A stretch of DNA of 64,000 nt from Chitinophaga sp. H8. GTDB lineage: Bacteria; Bacteroidota; Bacteroidia; Chitinophagales; Chitinophagaceae. The first letter of the stretch is position 1, and each line of letters opens with the position of its first letter. The notes under the pieces were generated by a model. The model saw nothing but the letters and a program-made list of their open reading frames with translations. It had not been told where the DNA came from and ran no database searches. Shown one piece after another: positions 33,984 through 42,656 of the stretch. Made by a program: the position numbers and the translations under genes. The DNA is taken from assembly GCF_040567655.1 (NCBI RefSeq), contig NZ_JBEXAC010000001.1, positions 2,914,001-2,978,000 of the forward strand, read 5' to 3'.

Positions 33984-36674
33984 TTATATTTTTACCCACT
34001 GGGGGACGTCCACCAGCTTCATACCTGGCAATCCTACCGGTACCCCGGCTATCCCTGACTGCAAGGCATCATTGATTTTCACCTGCAATGCATACTGCTG
34101 CCCGTTGACCAGGAAGTACAACAAACTGCCCGCTGTAACCTGGTAGCGCTGTGCATCTTCACTATGCAGCATGATATAAGGTGATGGCATACGTGCTGCC
34201 ACTCCTTCCGTATATACACTCAGTTCTTCTGATCCGAAAATATGGTACAGGGGCACGAGCAACAGGTGCCCTGTTAATGGCAAAAACAATTCGGGGACGG
34301 TTGTAAAAAAGGGGATCTCGCCGTTTGCAGCCGGGTGTATCAACCGCAGCCCCGGATCACCGTCATGTAGCGGTCCGCCCACTTCTACCTGAAATTTATT
34401 AATCGACTGCACAGAATTCCATCCGGGCGCCCAGAAGAAAGGGGTCATAGAAGAAGGGGGCCTGCCCTGATAACCTTCCATCGTAAAGGATAGCGCCGTA
34501 TCCGGGTCAGCAGGAGGTTGGGGTTCGCTCACATTAATATTGGCCAGCATAGCTGTACGGCCACTATACCGGTGAGGTTCCCGGGGTATTTTTTGTCCGG
34601 CTATACGAAACTCCGCAGAAGGGGTAATTCCTGCTATTCCTGCAAAGATGGGCATCTTACGGGAGATAATACCTGTAACATCATCCAGCGTCTCGGCTTC
34701 CTGCAGTCCGGAATGATGCGCGTAGTTGCCCAACTGCAACAACCATCTCCAGCTTTCCTGCACCCCGCCATTTGGTACAAACACCTGGAAAAACCGTTGT
34801 GCCCGGCCTTCATTGTTGATCAGGGTACCATCACTTTCTGCAAACGTACCTGCAGGAATCAGACCAGTAGCCCTTTCTGCGGTGGGGGAATATAAATGAT
34901 CAATTAAAATCACTTCTTTACAATGATTAAAGAACTGGTCGGCCAGCGGCTGATCAATACGCCGGTACAAATCATTTTCCAGGATGATAACGGTATCTAT
35001 AGCATCCTGCGCCACTGCCTGTAAAGCAGATTCCAGGCGATGCCCTCCCAGCATTTCCAATCCCATGCTGTTGCATTCCGGTACGGTATAAGACAGCATC
35101 GCATCTATCCCCTGCTGATGTAATGCCCAGCTGATATTGGCGGCGGCTTTCATCACCACTTCGCTGCCACTGCCGTAACCGGCAATGATAAGCGGATTTT
35201 TTGCTTTGCTCAACCCGGCTGCAATTTCCTGTGCCAGGGATTTCCCTTTGTCTGTCATACCGGTTACCTCCGGCATCGACGGATTAATCAGGTGGGCTAC
35301 GGCAAAGCCTACACGGGCAATATTATCCGGTGCGGTATAAAATGCCAGCGTAGCCAGCTCATCCAGTTTGCTTTCCTGGATGCCCAATATAAACAAGGGG
35401 CCTTTGTTATCCTGTACGGCTTCTCTCACGGCAGCATCCTGCCAGGGGGCCAGGTGTACTTTCTGCATGGCATCCTGCTCCGGCTGTTGCCGTATGGCCT
35501 GTCTTACCGACAACGCCAGCATAGGTGCCGTATTGGTAATATCTTCACCCAGGATCAGTACCATATCTGCTTTGGCGGCTTCCTGCAGGGATGGCGTGCG
35601 CACCGGTCCCTGCTGCAAGATACGGAGTGCGAGCGAGGTAAGGTCATGATCAGTATCTGATACCCCCAGGTAAAACTGGTCTTCTCCAACCAGTTGTTTC
35701 AATACATAATTGGATTCCAGCGATGCTCTTGGGGATCCGATCCCTATCACCTTCCCTGAGTTAATTTTATTACGCAGATAGGCCAATGCAGGTCCCTCAC
35801 CGGCATCAGGCATCAGCAGCTTGATGCTGATTTCCCTGATCCTTTGTGCACTGTTTACAAATTCATATCCAAAGCGGCCGCGGTCGCACAGGAAATAACC
35901 ATTCACGGCGCCATTATACCGGCTGGTAATCTGCCGCAGGGAACCATAGCGCTCTCCGGCTATAATATTACATCCCAGCCCACATCCCTGGCATACAGAA
36001 GCTGCGGAGGTAAAGTCCCACTTACGGGTATAATGCTGTTTCAATGTTTTGTCTGTAAATACGCCTGTAGGGCACACTTCTGCCAGATTACCACTGAATT
36101 CACTCTCCAGCGTTCCTTCTTCCTGGCGCCCAAAATATACATGACTGCGGGCAGCAAATACATCGAGGTCTTTTCCGCCGGCAAAATCTTTATAAAACCG
36201 TACACAACGATAACACTGGATGCAACGGTTCATCTCGTGATTCAGGAAAGGGCCCAGGTATTGATTTTTATAGGTACGCTTGGTAAAATGATAATTGCGG
36301 TAAGCATGGCCGGTCATCACCGTCATATCCTGCAAATGGCAGGAACCACCTTCATCACACACGGCACAATCATGCGGGTGGTTGGTCATCAGCCACCCTA
36401 TTACCTGTTCCCGGAAAGTACTGGCCTCTCCATCGGCAATGGCCAGGCGCATCTGGTCCTTTACCGGCTCCATACATGCCATCACCAGCCGTCCGGTTTT
36501 ATCCTGCTCATCTTTAAACACCTTTACCGCACATTGCCGGCAGGCGCCTACAGACCCCAATGCCGGATGCCAGCAAAAGTAGGGCAGGTTCATCCCTAAC
36601 GATAAACACGCTTCCAGCAGGTTACTGCCGGCTTTTACCTCGTATGACTGGTTGTCAATGTGAATCGTGGGCAT
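33984..36674 (-). CDS. nuoG: NADH-quinone oxidoreductase subunit G
   Basis: An 896-residue iron-sulfur subunit. The N-terminal 2Fe-2S cysteines are C34, C45, C48 and C67. The HxxxCxxC-type cluster is in HDCAVCDEGGSCHLQD and a 4Fe-4S motif is in CIQCYRCVRFYKDF. An extra molybdopterin-domain cluster is in CQGCGLGCN, followed by a catalytically dead molybdopterin oxidoreductase-like domain to about residue 720 and a C-terminal aminoacid-dehydratase-like tail. The start at 36674 (MPTIHIDNQSYEVKAG) overlaps nuoF by 20 nt; an ATG at 36707 would add 11 residues. Confidence 0.93.
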   Translation of the reverse strand: MPTIHIDNQSYEVKAGSNLLEACLSLGMNLPYFCWHPALGSVGACRQCAVKVFKDEQDKTGRLVMACMEPVKDQMRLAIADGEASTFREQVIGWLMTNHPHDCAVCDEGGSCHLQDMTVMTGHAYRNYHFTKRTYKNQYLGPFLNHEMNRCIQCYRCVRFYKDFAGGKDLDVFAARSHVYFGRQEEGTLESEFSGNLAEVCPTGVFTDKTLKQHYTRKWDFTSAASVCQGCGLGCNIIAGERYGSLRQITSRYNGAVNGYFLCDRGRFGYEFVNSAQRIREISIKLLMPDAGEGPALAYLRNKINSGKVIGIGSPRASLESNYVLKQLVGEDQFYLGVSDTDHDLTSLALRILQQGPVRTPSLQEAAKADMVLILGEDITNTAPMLALSVRQAIRQQPEQDAMQKVHLAPWQDAAVREAVQDNKGPLFILGIQESKLDELATLAFYTAPDNIARVGFAVAHLINPSMPEVTGMTDKGKSLAQEIAAGLSKAKNPLIIAGYGSGSEVVMKAAANISWALHQQGIDAMLSYTVPECNSMGLEMLGGHRLESALQAVAQDAIDTVIILENDLYRRIDQPLADQFFNHCKEVILIDHLYSPTAERATGLIPAGTFAESDGTLINNEGRAQRFFQVFVPNGGVQESWRWLLQLGNYAHHSGLQEAETLDDVTGIISRKMPIFAGIAGITPSAEFRIAGQKIPREPHRYSGRTAMLANINVSEPQPPADPDTALSFTMEGYQGRPPSSMTPFFWAPGWNSVQSINKFQVEVGGPLHDGDPGLRLIHPAANGEIPFFTTVPELFLPLTGHLLLVPLYHIFGSEELSVYTEGVAARMPSPYIMLHSEDAQRYQVTAGSLLYFLVNGQQYALQVKINDALQSGIAGVPVGLPGMKLVDVPQWVKI

Positions 36675-37938
36675 AAGGGCATTTTTTAGCTTGAATATGT
36701 TGTTCAAAATCTTCCCGGAAATATTTCAGCGCGCTCTGCAATGGTTCCATAGCGCCTGGTGCCAATGCACAAAAAGTATTGCCCGGGCCTAACAGCCTGG
36801 TATGTAGCAGCAGTTGCTCCAGATCGGCAGCAGTACCTCTGCCCTGCTCCAACGCGTATAATATTTTCTCCGTCCATGGTAAACCTTCCCGGCAGGGGGT
36901 ACAAAACCCGCAGGACTCCTGCGCAAAAAAATGTTCCAGGTTATGTACAAATCCAACCGGACAGGTTTTATCATCCAGCACCACCATCGTACCTGTGCCC
37001 AGCCGGCTGCCGGCTGCTGCCACACCTGTAAAATCCATCTTCACATCCAGATGTTCTTCAATCAGAAAATCGGTGGAAGCCCCACCAGGTAAAGCCCCCC
37101 TGAAACGGTACCCGTTTTTCATCCCGCCTGCGTGATCTTCCAGCAGCTCCCGCATCGTTACGCCCATTGGCAGCTCCCACGCGCCCGGTTTGTTTACCTT
37201 TCCGCTCACCCCATATATCTTCGTTCCCCCGTCGGAGGTATAACTGAGCGACTGAAACCAGGAGGCGCCCTTGTTAATGATATGTGGTATAAAGGATAAT
37301 GTTTCTACATTATTTACAATAGTAGGTTTACCAAACAATCCGCTTACCTGCGGAAATGGAGGCTTGGCACGGGGCGTGGCCCGCTTGCCTTCCAGCGAAT
37401 TAAGCAGGGCGGTTTCTTCTCCGCACATATACCGGCCCACGCCGGTGTGTAATTGCATCTCCAGGTGAAAATCTTTTCCCAGTATATTATTTCCCAGATA
37501 CCCTGCTGCATAGGCTTCCGCGATGGCTTTCCGGATTTCCTGCGCCGCCTGTTTATAAGCCCAGCGCAAAAACACAAAAGAGAGGGTTGCTTGTATGGCA
37601 TAAGCGGAAATGATCATTCCTTCTATCAGCTGGTGGGGGTTACCTTCCAACAGCCACCGGTCTTTGAAAGTACCCGGTTCCATTTCATCTGCATTCGCTA
37701 CGAGATATTTAGGACCACTTACCTCCATCGGTACGAAGCTCCACTTCATGCCCGTGCTGAATCCGGCCCCTCCCCGGCCGCGCAGGTTAGACTCCTTGAT
37801 CAGCGCAGTTACTTCCTGCGGCGTCATTTGCTGCATTACCTTTCGCAACGCCTGGTATCCGCCCACCGCTTCGTACTCCTGCAAGTTGAGCGGAGCACGC
37901 GTACTGCTGATATGTTCTGTCAAAGGACGTTCCATCAT
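36655..37938 (-). CDS. nuoF: NADH-quinone oxidoreductase subunit F
   Basis: A 427-residue subunit that binds NADH and FMN and passes electrons to its 4Fe-4S cluster N3. The nucleotide site is GRGGAGFSTGMKW (54-66). The cluster cysteines are in ESCGFCTPCREG (near residue 350) and the later NTFCALAP. Its 3' end overlaps nuoG by 20 nt, and nuoE ends 50 nt upstream. Confidence 0.96.
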   Translation of the reverse strand: MMERPLTEHISSTRAPLNLQEYEAVGGYQALRKVMQQMTPQEVTALIKESNLRGRGGAGFSTGMKWSFVPMEVSGPKYLVANADEMEPGTFKDRWLLEGNPHQLIEGMIISAYAIQATLSFVFLRWAYKQAAQEIRKAIAEAYAAGYLGNNILGKDFHLEMQLHTGVGRYMCGEETALLNSLEGKRATPRAKPPFPQVSGLFGKPTIVNNVETLSFIPHIINKGASWFQSLSYTSDGGTKIYGVSGKVNKPGAWELPMGVTMRELLEDHAGGMKNGYRFRGALPGGASTDFLIEEHLDVKMDFTGVAAAGSRLGTGTMVVLDDKTCPVGFVHNLEHFFAQESCGFCTPCREGLPWTEKILYALEQGRGTAADLEQLLLHTRLLGPGNTFCALAPGAMEPLQSALKYFREDFEQHIQAKKCPYAHDSH

Positions 37939-37988
37939 AATATATTGTTTACTGTCTTCGTAACGGGCTGCTCAGTGAGTCCTTCCTG

Positions 37989-38453
37989 TCAGGTGTATTT
38001 TTCCAGAATACTGCTGAGCGTCCCTGCTTCCAGATCCCGGTACAGATCGTTATCGATCATCAGTGCCGGTGCATGATCACAGGTCCCCAGACACGCATTC
38101 GGCAATAAGGTAAACCGGCCGTCGGCAGTGGTTTCGCCATAGCTGATCTCCAGTAATCCTGTCAGTTCTTTCAGTACCCCGTTATATCCCATTACCCAGC
38201 AACTGATGCTATCACACAGCAGGATCACATGTCTGCCTACCGGTTTCCGGAAAATGAGGTTATAAAAAGTGGCCACACTATCCACCTCTGCAGTACTCAT
38301 CTCCAGGATCCCTGCGATATCTGCAATACTCTCATCAGATACCCAGCGCCGGTGCTCCTGTACAATCTTCAACGCCTCAATACAAGCAGCTTTTTTTACC
38401 GGTACATGCCCCAGCTCGTGTTCAATTTGTTGTTTTTCTGTTTCGGATAACAT
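37989..38453 (-). CDS. nuoE: NADH-quinone oxidoreductase subunit E
   Basis: A 154-residue thioredoxin-fold subunit carrying 2Fe-2S cluster N1a, bound by C80 and C85 in CDSISC and C121 and C125 in CLGTC. The start at 38453 (MLSETEKQQIEHEL) is at the normal N-terminus of the family; the upstream ATG at 38522 would overlap nuoCD. It lies 43 nt after nuoCD. Confidence 0.94.
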   Translation of the reverse strand: MLSETEKQQIEHELGHVPVKKAACIEALKIVQEHRRWVSDESIADIAGILEMSTAEVDSVATFYNLIFRKPVGRHVILLCDSISCWVMGYNGVLKELTGLLEISYGETTADGRFTLLPNACLGTCDHAPALMIDNDLYRDLEAGTLSSILEKYT

Positions 38454-38496
38454 GATCGCTTTTTTGATAATTAACCATTCTGCTACCACCGCACAC

Positions 38497-40242
38497 TCAC
38501 CGGTCAATATCCGCCAGCACATAATCCATTCCCCCCAGTATGGATAACAGGTCGGCCACCGTATATCCCTTGCTGATATAAGGGATCATCTGCATGTGCG
38601 GAAATGACGGGGTACGTATCCTGGTACGATAGGAAGAAGTATTGCCATCGCTTACCAGGTAGTAACTATTCCAGCCTTTGGTGGCTTCTGTGCATACCAT
38701 AGCTTCTCCCACCGGCATCACAGGGCCCCAGCTTACGTTGAGGAAATGATGGATCAGTGTTTCAATATCTTCCATCGTATATTGCTTCACGGGTGGCGTA
38801 GTAAGCGGATGGTGCGCTTTAAAATCCCCTTCCGGCATATATTCCAGGCATTGTTCAATAATGCGCAGGCTCTGACGCATTTCTTCCACACGCACTACTG
38901 CTCTGTCGTAACAATCTCCGTTTTGTGCTACGGGTATTTCAAATGCAAAGTTCTGATAACCGCTGTACGGTCTTTTTTTACGCATATCCCATTCCATACC
39001 ACAGGCACGCAGTCCTGGCCCGGTTACTCCCCATTCAATCGCTTCTTCCTGGGTATAGATGCCAATTCCTACCGTCCGTGCTTTGAACAGGGCATTTTTC
39101 ATCACCATCTTGTTGTACTCCCGGAGTTTGGCAGGGAAGTAATTCACAAAATCACGCACCATTTTATCCCATCCTTTGGGAAGGTCCTGTGCTACTCCGC
39201 CTATGCGGAACCAGTTGGGATGCATGCGTCCCCCACAAATAGCTTCTATGATTTCAAATACACGTTCCCGGTCGGTGAACATATAGAATACCGGCGATAG
39301 CTGTCCGAGGTCCTGCGCAAAGGTGCCGTACCATACCAGGTGACTTGCTATCCTGAACAGCTCGCAGAGCATTACCCGGATCACCTGCGCCCGCAAAGGC
39401 ACTTCAATACCCGCCAGTTGCTCTACCGACAATAAATAAGCAAGGTTATTATTGACCCCGCCCAGGTAATCTATCCGGTCGGTATAAGGTATATAGGTGT
39501 GCCAGGACTGCCGTTCTCCCATCTTTTCTGCTCCCCGGTGATGGAAGCCGATATCCGGAACAGCGTCCAGGATATCTTCCCCGTTCAGCTGCAGGATAAT
39601 CCGCAGCACCCCATGTGTACCCGGATGTTGGGGACCGATGTTAAGGAACATGAAGTCAGCATCCTCTGTATGGCGTTTTAAGCCCCATTCTTCGGGGTTA
39701 AACTGCAGGGCCTGGTGTTCCTTATCCATCTTGTCGTCAAACAGCTTAAATGGCCCCATTTCAGTGGCACGTGCCGGATGCTCCTTGCGGAGCGGATGCC
39801 CCTCCCAGGTAACCGGCATTAAAATGCGTTTCAATAAAGGATGACCATCAAAATGGATCCCAAACATATCATACACTTCCCGTTCGTACCAGTTGGCTGC
39901 AGGCCAGATATGTGTTATAGTGGGATGTGAAGGAAATTCACCTCTCAGGCCTACTTTCAGCCGGAGAAAAGCGTTACGGCTAAAAGAGAAAAGGGTATAT
40001 ACCAGGGTAAAATCGCTGCTGCGCTGGCCATTCTGCCGGTGGTTGTATGCCCGTTCATCAATAGCGGTGAGGTCATACAGCAGTGGATAGGGCATTGTTA
40101 TTTCCGACTTCAGGTATTGCAGCACAGCCAAGAGGTGCTCCTGTGGCGTCCAAAGAGTGGGCGTCTCATCCCGGGTGAGCTGTTCGTGAAAAATATTTTC
40201 ACCAAACCGGGCGCTTAATTCCGCTGCAATGCCAGTAAGCAT
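38497..40242 (-). CDS. nuoCD: Fused NADH-quinone oxidoreductase subunit C/D
   Basis: A 581-residue fusion. Residues 1-160 are NuoC (the [24 protein letters not shown] block at about 106-129). Residues about 195-581 are NuoD, with [14 protein letters not shown] and [14 protein letters not shown], which shape the quinone site, and a [18 protein letters not shown] helix. Fusion of C and D is known in E. coli and other groups. It lies 107 nt after nuoB. Confidence 0.95.
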   Translation of the reverse strand: MLTGIAAELSARFGENIFHEQLTRDETPTLWTPQEHLLAVLQYLKSEITMPYPLLYDLTAIDERAYNHRQNGQRSSDFTLVYTLFSFSRNAFLRLKVGLRGEFPSHPTITHIWPAANWYEREVYDMFGIHFDGHPLLKRILMPVTWEGHPLRKEHPARATEMGPFKLFDDKMDKEHQALQFNPEEWGLKRHTEDADFMFLNIGPQHPGTHGVLRIILQLNGEDILDAVPDIGFHHRGAEKMGERQSWHTYIPYTDRIDYLGGVNNNLAYLLSVEQLAGIEVPLRAQVIRVMLCELFRIASHLVWYGTFAQDLGQLSPVFYMFTDRERVFEIIEAICGGRMHPNWFRIGGVAQDLPKGWDKMVRDFVNYFPAKLREYNKMVMKNALFKARTVGIGIYTQEEAIEWGVTGPGLRACGMEWDMRKKRPYSGYQNFAFEIPVAQNGDCYDRAVVRVEEMRQSLRIIEQCLEYMPEGDFKAHHPLTTPPVKQYTMEDIETLIHHFLNVSWGPVMPVGEAMVCTEATKGWNSYYLVSDGNTSSYRTRIRTPSFPHMQMIPYISKGYTVADLLSILGGMDYVLADIDR

Positions 40243-40349
40243 AGCGTATTAAGTTTTGAGAGAGGATGGAAGAATTTTTGTTTTAGCTTCCTGTCATGAT
40301 TATTTCATATAACCTTAACTGTTAGATAATATCCATTATATCACCGTCA

Positions 40350-40994
40350 TTATATTTCATCCGGTGTTTTAAAGGTTGTCATCTGCTGGCGTTTGTCGTG
40401 CAGCACGTCTTTCATCGCTATCTTTTCCGGTTTGATCACACCCTGCTCTCCTATCACCCAGCTTAAAGGGCGTTTTTCCTTCCCTACGGCATCCCGGAGC
40501 AGAACCAGCCCGCTCATAAAAGCATCTGGCCTGGGCGGGCATCCGGGTACATATACGTCTACCGGTAAAAATTTGTCAACGCCCTGGACTACACTATAGA
40601 TATCATACATACCACCTGAGTTGGCACAGGAGCCCATGGAAATGACCCAGCGGGGTTCCATCATCTGTTCATATAATCTTTTTATTACCGGGGCCATTTT
40701 TATAAATACGGTACCTGCGATGATCATTACATCTGCCTCTCTGGGTGTCCCCCTGATCACTTCTGCACCAAACCTGGCCATATCATATTTAGGTGTCATG
40801 GCAGTAGCCATTTCCACAAAACAGCAGGATAATCCGAAATGAAAAGGCCAGAGGGAGTTTTTGCGGCCCCAGGCCAGCAGGCTTTCTACAGATGTCAGCA
40901 TCACACTCTGCTGCACTACTTCTTCAATAGAAGTGTTGCCCGCCACCTTACCGGTTGTATCGTTCGCATTGCTTAACCACCATTGCATAATCAT
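40350..40994 (-). CDS. nuoB: NADH-quinone oxidoreductase subunit B
   Basis: A 214-residue subunit carrying the terminal 4Fe-4S cluster N2. Its ligands are the adjacent C57-C58 in SCCFVEMA, C123 in MGSCANSGG and C152 in [10 protein letters not shown]. The start may be 40994 (MIMQWW) or 40988 (MQWW); both give the conserved body. An N-terminal extension of about 30 residues precedes the core. It lies 124 nt after nuoA. Confidence 0.96.
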   Translation of the reverse strand: MIMQWWLSNANDTTGKVAGNTSIEEVVQQSVMLTSVESLLAWGRKNSLWPFHFGLSCCFVEMATAMTPKYDMARFGAEVIRGTPREADVMIIAGTVFIKMAPVIKRLYEQMMEPRWVISMGSCANSGGMYDIYSVVQGVDKFLPVDVYVPGCPPRPDAFMSGLVLLRDAVGKEKRPLSWVIGEQGVIKPEKIAMKDVLHDKRQQMTTFKTPDEI

Positions 40995-41118
40995 TACGAA
41001 TTACGAATGAATAATTACGGTTTGCCGGATATCCGGCACTACCGTTCCTGTCAATAAATGCCCCGCTTTTGATACTGTTGCCGCTTTTTGAAATAGCTAT
41101 GCTGTTGGCACAGGTATT

Positions 41119-41604
41119 TTATCCATAAACATTGGAATCTTCCAGACCAGGGCGGGGTGTTTGTTCCCCATTGTCTGACAGTGGTTTTTTTCTTAATTTC
41201 TGGTAAGCGCGTAAGATCTTTTTTCCGTCGGGGCCAAAATCCAGCGCACCGTTACGCCATTCATAAATGAGTACTGCCAGTAAAATCAGTATAAATACAG
41301 ATACGCCCAGGAAGCCTACCCAACCTACTTCCTGAAATGCAATTGCCCAGGAAATAATCAATACGGTTTCAATGTCAAAAATGACAAATAACATGGCAAC
41401 CAGGTAAAATTGGGAGGGGAACCTTAATCGGGCAGAGCCGGTAGATACAATACCGGATTCGTAGGCTTCGCCGGTAGCACGGTCTTTATGCCGTTGTCCC
41501 AGCACATATGATAGTCCCAGTATGACACTGACGAGTATCAACACTATGGCTCCAAATGCTAAAAATGGCCATACAGGAGTAATATCAGTAGCGGAACTTT
41601 GCAA
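41119..41604 (-). CDS. nuoA: NADH-quinone oxidoreductase subunit A
   Basis: A 161-residue membrane subunit with three helices, somewhat longer than usual at the C-terminus (extra basic and acidic tail after about residue 125). The conserved YESGIVSTGSARLRF loop corresponds to the YECG loop of NuoA, with serine in place of cysteine, and FVIFDIETVLIISWA is the second-helix signature. It opens the nuo operon. Confidence 0.93.
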   Translation of the reverse strand: MQSSATDITPVWPFLAFGAIVLILVSVILGLSYVLGQRHKDRATGEAYESGIVSTGSARLRFPSQFYLVAMLFVIFDIETVLIISWAIAFQEVGWVGFLGVSVFILILLAVLIYEWRNGALDFGPDGKKILRAYQKLRKKPLSDNGEQTPRPGLEDSNVYG

Positions 41605-41779
41605 GGTACTTCGCCCTCCAAGCGATTGTCTTTAAAGTCCATTTATATGCTAATATTCAAAAAACTATTAGTCAGTTATCAGCCTGCTTACTGTCCATCT
41701 GTGTCAATCGCAAGCGCCGCGGGGCAGGAAAGTATGAAAGTATATCGTTTCTATATCATATCCGGAAAGTAACAAACTC

Positions 41780-41787
41780 CAAAATTA
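41780..41787 (-). promoter_or_regulatory. Possible -7 box of the nuo operon
   Basis: The minus strand reads TAATTTTG, an exact TAnnTTTG match, about 175 nt upstream of nuoA. The 266-nt gap to the CBS gene holds no ORF of note. No -33 TTG is found at normal spacing, so this is tentative. Confidence 0.3.
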
Positions 41788-41870
41788 ACCTTGCATCAAT
41801 AACGGCATAGGGTATATGATATTGAATTTACCTTTTTTTTCGCAAAAGGCAAAACTTAATTTTAAGGTTT

Positions 41871-42314
41871 TCAGAGATGCGTGCCATTAATATAGCACTC
41901 CAGGCTGGTGATTACATATTTCTGATCGTCTATAATGTATTTTACCACGTCACCTATGGAAATAAGTCCTATCAAGCGGTTATTGTCATCTGTAACAGGC
42001 AGGTGGCGGATACGCTTATCCGTCATCTTTACCATACATTCTTCAATGGAATCATCTTCTGTAACAGTAATAGGTCTTTCGGTCATAATTTCCCGGATCA
42101 GGGTTTCTTTGGATGCCCTGCCCTTTAAGATCACCTTGCGCGCATAGTCACGCTCTGAAAACATACCAAGAAATTTCTCTTCGTTGTCCAGTACCACCAG
42201 TGCCCCCACATTTTTATCAATTAAAACTTTCAGGGCCTCATAAACGGTGTCGTCAGGATGGATAGCATATACTGCGTGTCCTTTGGCCTGTAGGATGTTA
42301 CGTACCTTTCCCAT
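41871..42314 (-). CDS. CBS-pair protein
   Basis: A 147-residue protein consisting of two CBS domains (about 9-65 and 75-130), with the repeated VYEALKVLIDKNVGALVVLD and IEECMVKMTDKRIRHLPVTD patterns. CBS pairs sense adenine nucleotides or SAM. No catalytic domain is attached. It lies between the nuo operon and a permease; no partner is evident. Confidence 0.88.
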   Translation of the reverse strand: MGKVRNILQAKGHAVYAIHPDDTVYEALKVLIDKNVGALVVLDNEEKFLGMFSERDYARKVILKGRASKETLIREIMTERPITVTEDDSIEECMVKMTDKRIRHLPVTDDNNRLIGLISIGDVVKYIIDDQKYVITSLECYINGTHL

Positions 42315-42656
42315 GGCAAGCCTTTTTAGAAGTTAGGAAATGAAAAACCAGTAATTCTAAGTTAATGCTTTTAAATGGTAAAAGCAAGGCATGTGGAGAA
42401 CTAATATTTAGCGTACAAAGTACGCTTTGCAGCTGGTTGCTGCATAAGATGCTGTCGCAAAAATGGACATCCTGTTGTACTATAACCGAACATATTCATC
42501 AAATAAAAATATTCAATATACTAGCTTTCATACGTAATATTATTGGCACATTATTAATAGCCGTTAACTACCAACTATTAGCCATTAGCTTATTGAAGCG
42601 AAAGATAATAGTACACGTACAAAACTGGTATCCGAAAACTTGTCTTAATTAGCGCT
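42315..42656. other. Gene-free stretch with palindrome and degenerate heptads
   Basis: This 342-nt divergent gap holds a perfect palindrome AGCGTAC-aaa-GTACGCT at 42410-42426 and diverged heptad units at 42557-42600 ending in TTGAAGCG, a flank also seen at other heptad loci. No convincing ORF or RNA is visible; a TAnnTTTG box for the permease was not found. Confidence 0.5.
42410..42426. promoter_or_regulatory. Operator-like palindrome
   Basis: AGCGTAC and GTACGCT form a perfect 7-bp inverted repeat with a 3-nt AAA spacer, in the region between the divergent CBS and permease genes. Its layout matches the palindrome at 21247-21263, but the half-site sequence differs. Confidence 0.35.

Noticed and set aside
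35844..36599. 251-codon ORF opposite nuoG
   Set aside because: nuoG motifs on the other strand are complete; the ORF has no signature.
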